This document shows, piece after piece, positions 63,801-64,000 of a stretch of 64,000 nt of DNA. This stretch comes from Streptomyces brevispora. GTDB lineage: Bacteria > Actinomycetota > Actinomycetes > Streptomycetales > Streptomycetaceae. The notes beneath the pieces are model-generated. The model ran no database searches. It saw only the letters and a program-made list of their open reading frames with translations, and was not told where the DNA came from. How positions within the stretch are numbered: position 1 is the stretch's first letter; each line of letters opens with the position of its first letter. The DNA lies in contig NZ_VIWW01000001.1 of NCBI RefSeq assembly GCF_007829885.1, positions 2,170,001 through 2,234,000 on the forward strand, written 5' to 3'. A program made the position numbers and the translations under genes.

Positions 63801-64000
63801 TCGTCGTACTCGTTGCTGACGACGGTCCCGCCCGGGGAGCGCTGCTCGCTGGGACGGCCCGCGGCGTCGTAGACCATCGTGAACGTGCGGTCCACGAGGT
63901 CCGGATGGGCCGGGGTGGACGGTTCGATCTCCTTCTCCGCCATGCCCCACGCGTTGTACGTGGTGAGGAAGGCGTTGCCGCGCCCGTCGGTGAAGCGCGT
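60809..64000 (-). CDS. RHS/YD-repeat polymorphic toxin, N-terminus beyond window
   Basis: At least 1063 codons; the frame runs off the right edge. The first 490 visible residues are YD repeats (YDAAGRPSEQRS, YGYDLNGNETSKA, YDASGNRTRVGG) forming the shell, closing with the RHS core end YSPETGQFNSRDTVG and NPMTATDPTGHW. Then comes a roughly 130-residue Lys/Val/Ala-rich segment (62118-62508), a hydrophobic Gly-zipper region, and a Hint domain (RKGCTPHSFTGATPVLL to VLVHNN). The toxin tip has CWRCGMTTTNPDNVQIGHVNVPRSKGG and LEPENLCIEGAACNSS, an HNH-type zinc nuclease. The DUF4265-type gene overlaps its 3' end. No secretion system is visible in the window. Confidence 0.88.
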   Translation of the reverse strand, partial: TRFTDGRGNAFLTTYNAWGMAEKEIEPSTPAHPDLVDRTFTMVYDAAGRPSEQRSPGGTVVSNEYDDRSRLVRQHGTGAEAETTDHTYTYDQDDQVTSVTGAGEEKDTFSYDDRGLLLSANGPSGTSSFAYDGNGAMTSRKDASGTSTFGYDTAGRLKTAVDGASGTSMTYGYDIESNVTSIDYGQGKGKRAFSYDSLGQLTTDRLTSPTGKSLASFSYGYDLNGNETSKATAGVAGAGTNTYTYDWANRLSSWNNGSATEQYGYDASGNRTRVGGDTYTYDARNRLTSDGQSTYRYTARGTMSSVTDEAGVQTSVKADAFNRVISEGDRTYSYDGLDRTLKATDAQGGSVYDFAYSGAGNDVASDGGTAYSRNVDGSLLGIKSAIGSVLALTDIHDDVVGQFTAGGEALSGSTTYSPFGKVEQSEGMVGRLGYQSGWTDPETAKVNMAARWYSPETGQFNSRDTVGMNPLPTSVSANRYAYADQNPMTATDPTGHWPSFVDKAIKKVKKKVKKVVKTAWKKTKTAVKKVAKKVKAAAKKVKKAVKKVVKKATHVVRKAVHYVADSVKKVKRYVKRTYKRVKKYVHKVVKQVKKTVHKVAKAAVHVAKKVVKAAKKVGKAVKKAAKATANFVKQHASTIAAVATGLAVFAGCTAATWGVGAVGCGILAGAAANAVGYALSDGPKSLAGFATAVGVGAVTGALGGAAGAQVSGAVGRLLANVGGKALNGAAMGAAGGAAEGAVGYGVSCVTSEEGCSVSGAAKASAVGAVTGGVFGAAASRFGRKGCTPHSFTGATPVLLANATTKPISEIKVGDYVLTAEPGKKKQEKHKVKAVIVTKTDREFVDVVVSTKSGPKAIQTTKHHQFYESTKDAWTQAADLKAGQKLQNDTGGPTVVIDTKAYTASRTTYDLSIDGLHTYYVVAGSIPVLVHNNNAGAPQACQLPLFVLRDGEVASPSKMAASRGGPTAKKNVPSSIRDAMVAKAQAEGDGTLQCWRCGMTTTNPDNVQIGHVNVPRSKGGNLEPENLCIEGAACNSSAQNRGAPSKGKSCAERGGCGAGFRRWD

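Overview
The window is a Streptomyces chromosome segment. Very high G+C, GTG/TTG starts, a bldA-type tRNA-Leu(UAA), a c-di-AMP (ydaO) riboswitch ahead of an rpfA-like gene, and a gene order (thiolase, ABC exporter, cfa, ndh, ppx, eno, rpf genes, P450, mazG) that I recall as the conserved central part of Streptomyces chromosomes all point this way. Everything is read from sequence alone; family names rest on motifs I can see.

Core half (1-31.5 kb). A partial cystathionine beta-synthase is followed by an SGNH hydrolase, a thiolase, a BI-1 family membrane protein and a secreted PIG-L deacetylase with a C-terminal lectin-like region. Next come a three-gene operon led by a Flp/Tad-pilin-like exported protein (8556-11241) and the bldA tRNA. 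Then follow a MacB/FtsX-type ABC exporter, a cyclopropane synthase-like methyltransferase, and type II NADH dehydrogenase with Rex-like palindromes upstream. Exopolyphosphatase, a DUF501 protein, an FtsB/DivIC-like protein and enolase follow. Two resuscitation-promoting factors (the first under a ydaO riboswitch), a P450, MazG, a SurA-like lipoprotein and a GtrA/GtrB pair complete this half.

Poly-gamma-glutamate-type locus (31.6-39.0 kb). Read on the minus strand it holds capA/pgsA, a tandem Cache-HAMP membrane protein with no output domain, pgsB with a long Q/P-rich tail, pgsC and an NlpC/P60 hydrolase. The last four genes are packed as one operon.

Accessory half (about 40-64 kb). This is a polymorphic-toxin region invaded by an integrative element. 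At the right edge lies the C-terminal part of an RHS/YD-repeat protein (60809-64000, incomplete) carrying a lysine-rich segment, a Hint domain and an HNH-type toxin, followed by a DUF4265-type immunity gene. Displaced toxin tips with their own predicted immunity genes follow leftward: a WHH nuclease tip with a SUKH protein, a restriction-fold-like tip with an unknown partner, and remnants of an Endonuclea_NS_2-like tip ahead of DUF1963-like genes. More immunity-type genes (Sufu, SUKH), a WD40 protein, a transposase remnant and DUF7848-like fragments make up the 40-45 kb part.

Inside this array are two rep-xis-int modules of the pSAM2/AICE type, one with a truncated rep (46364-48404) and one complete (53201-56369). 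They are flanked by a roughly 1.5 kb direct repeat (44850-46363 and 58138-59686). No TraB/FtsK-like transfer gene is visible, so the element looks decayed. A toxin-antitoxin cluster (50831-51800) and a GntR regulator sit between the two modules.
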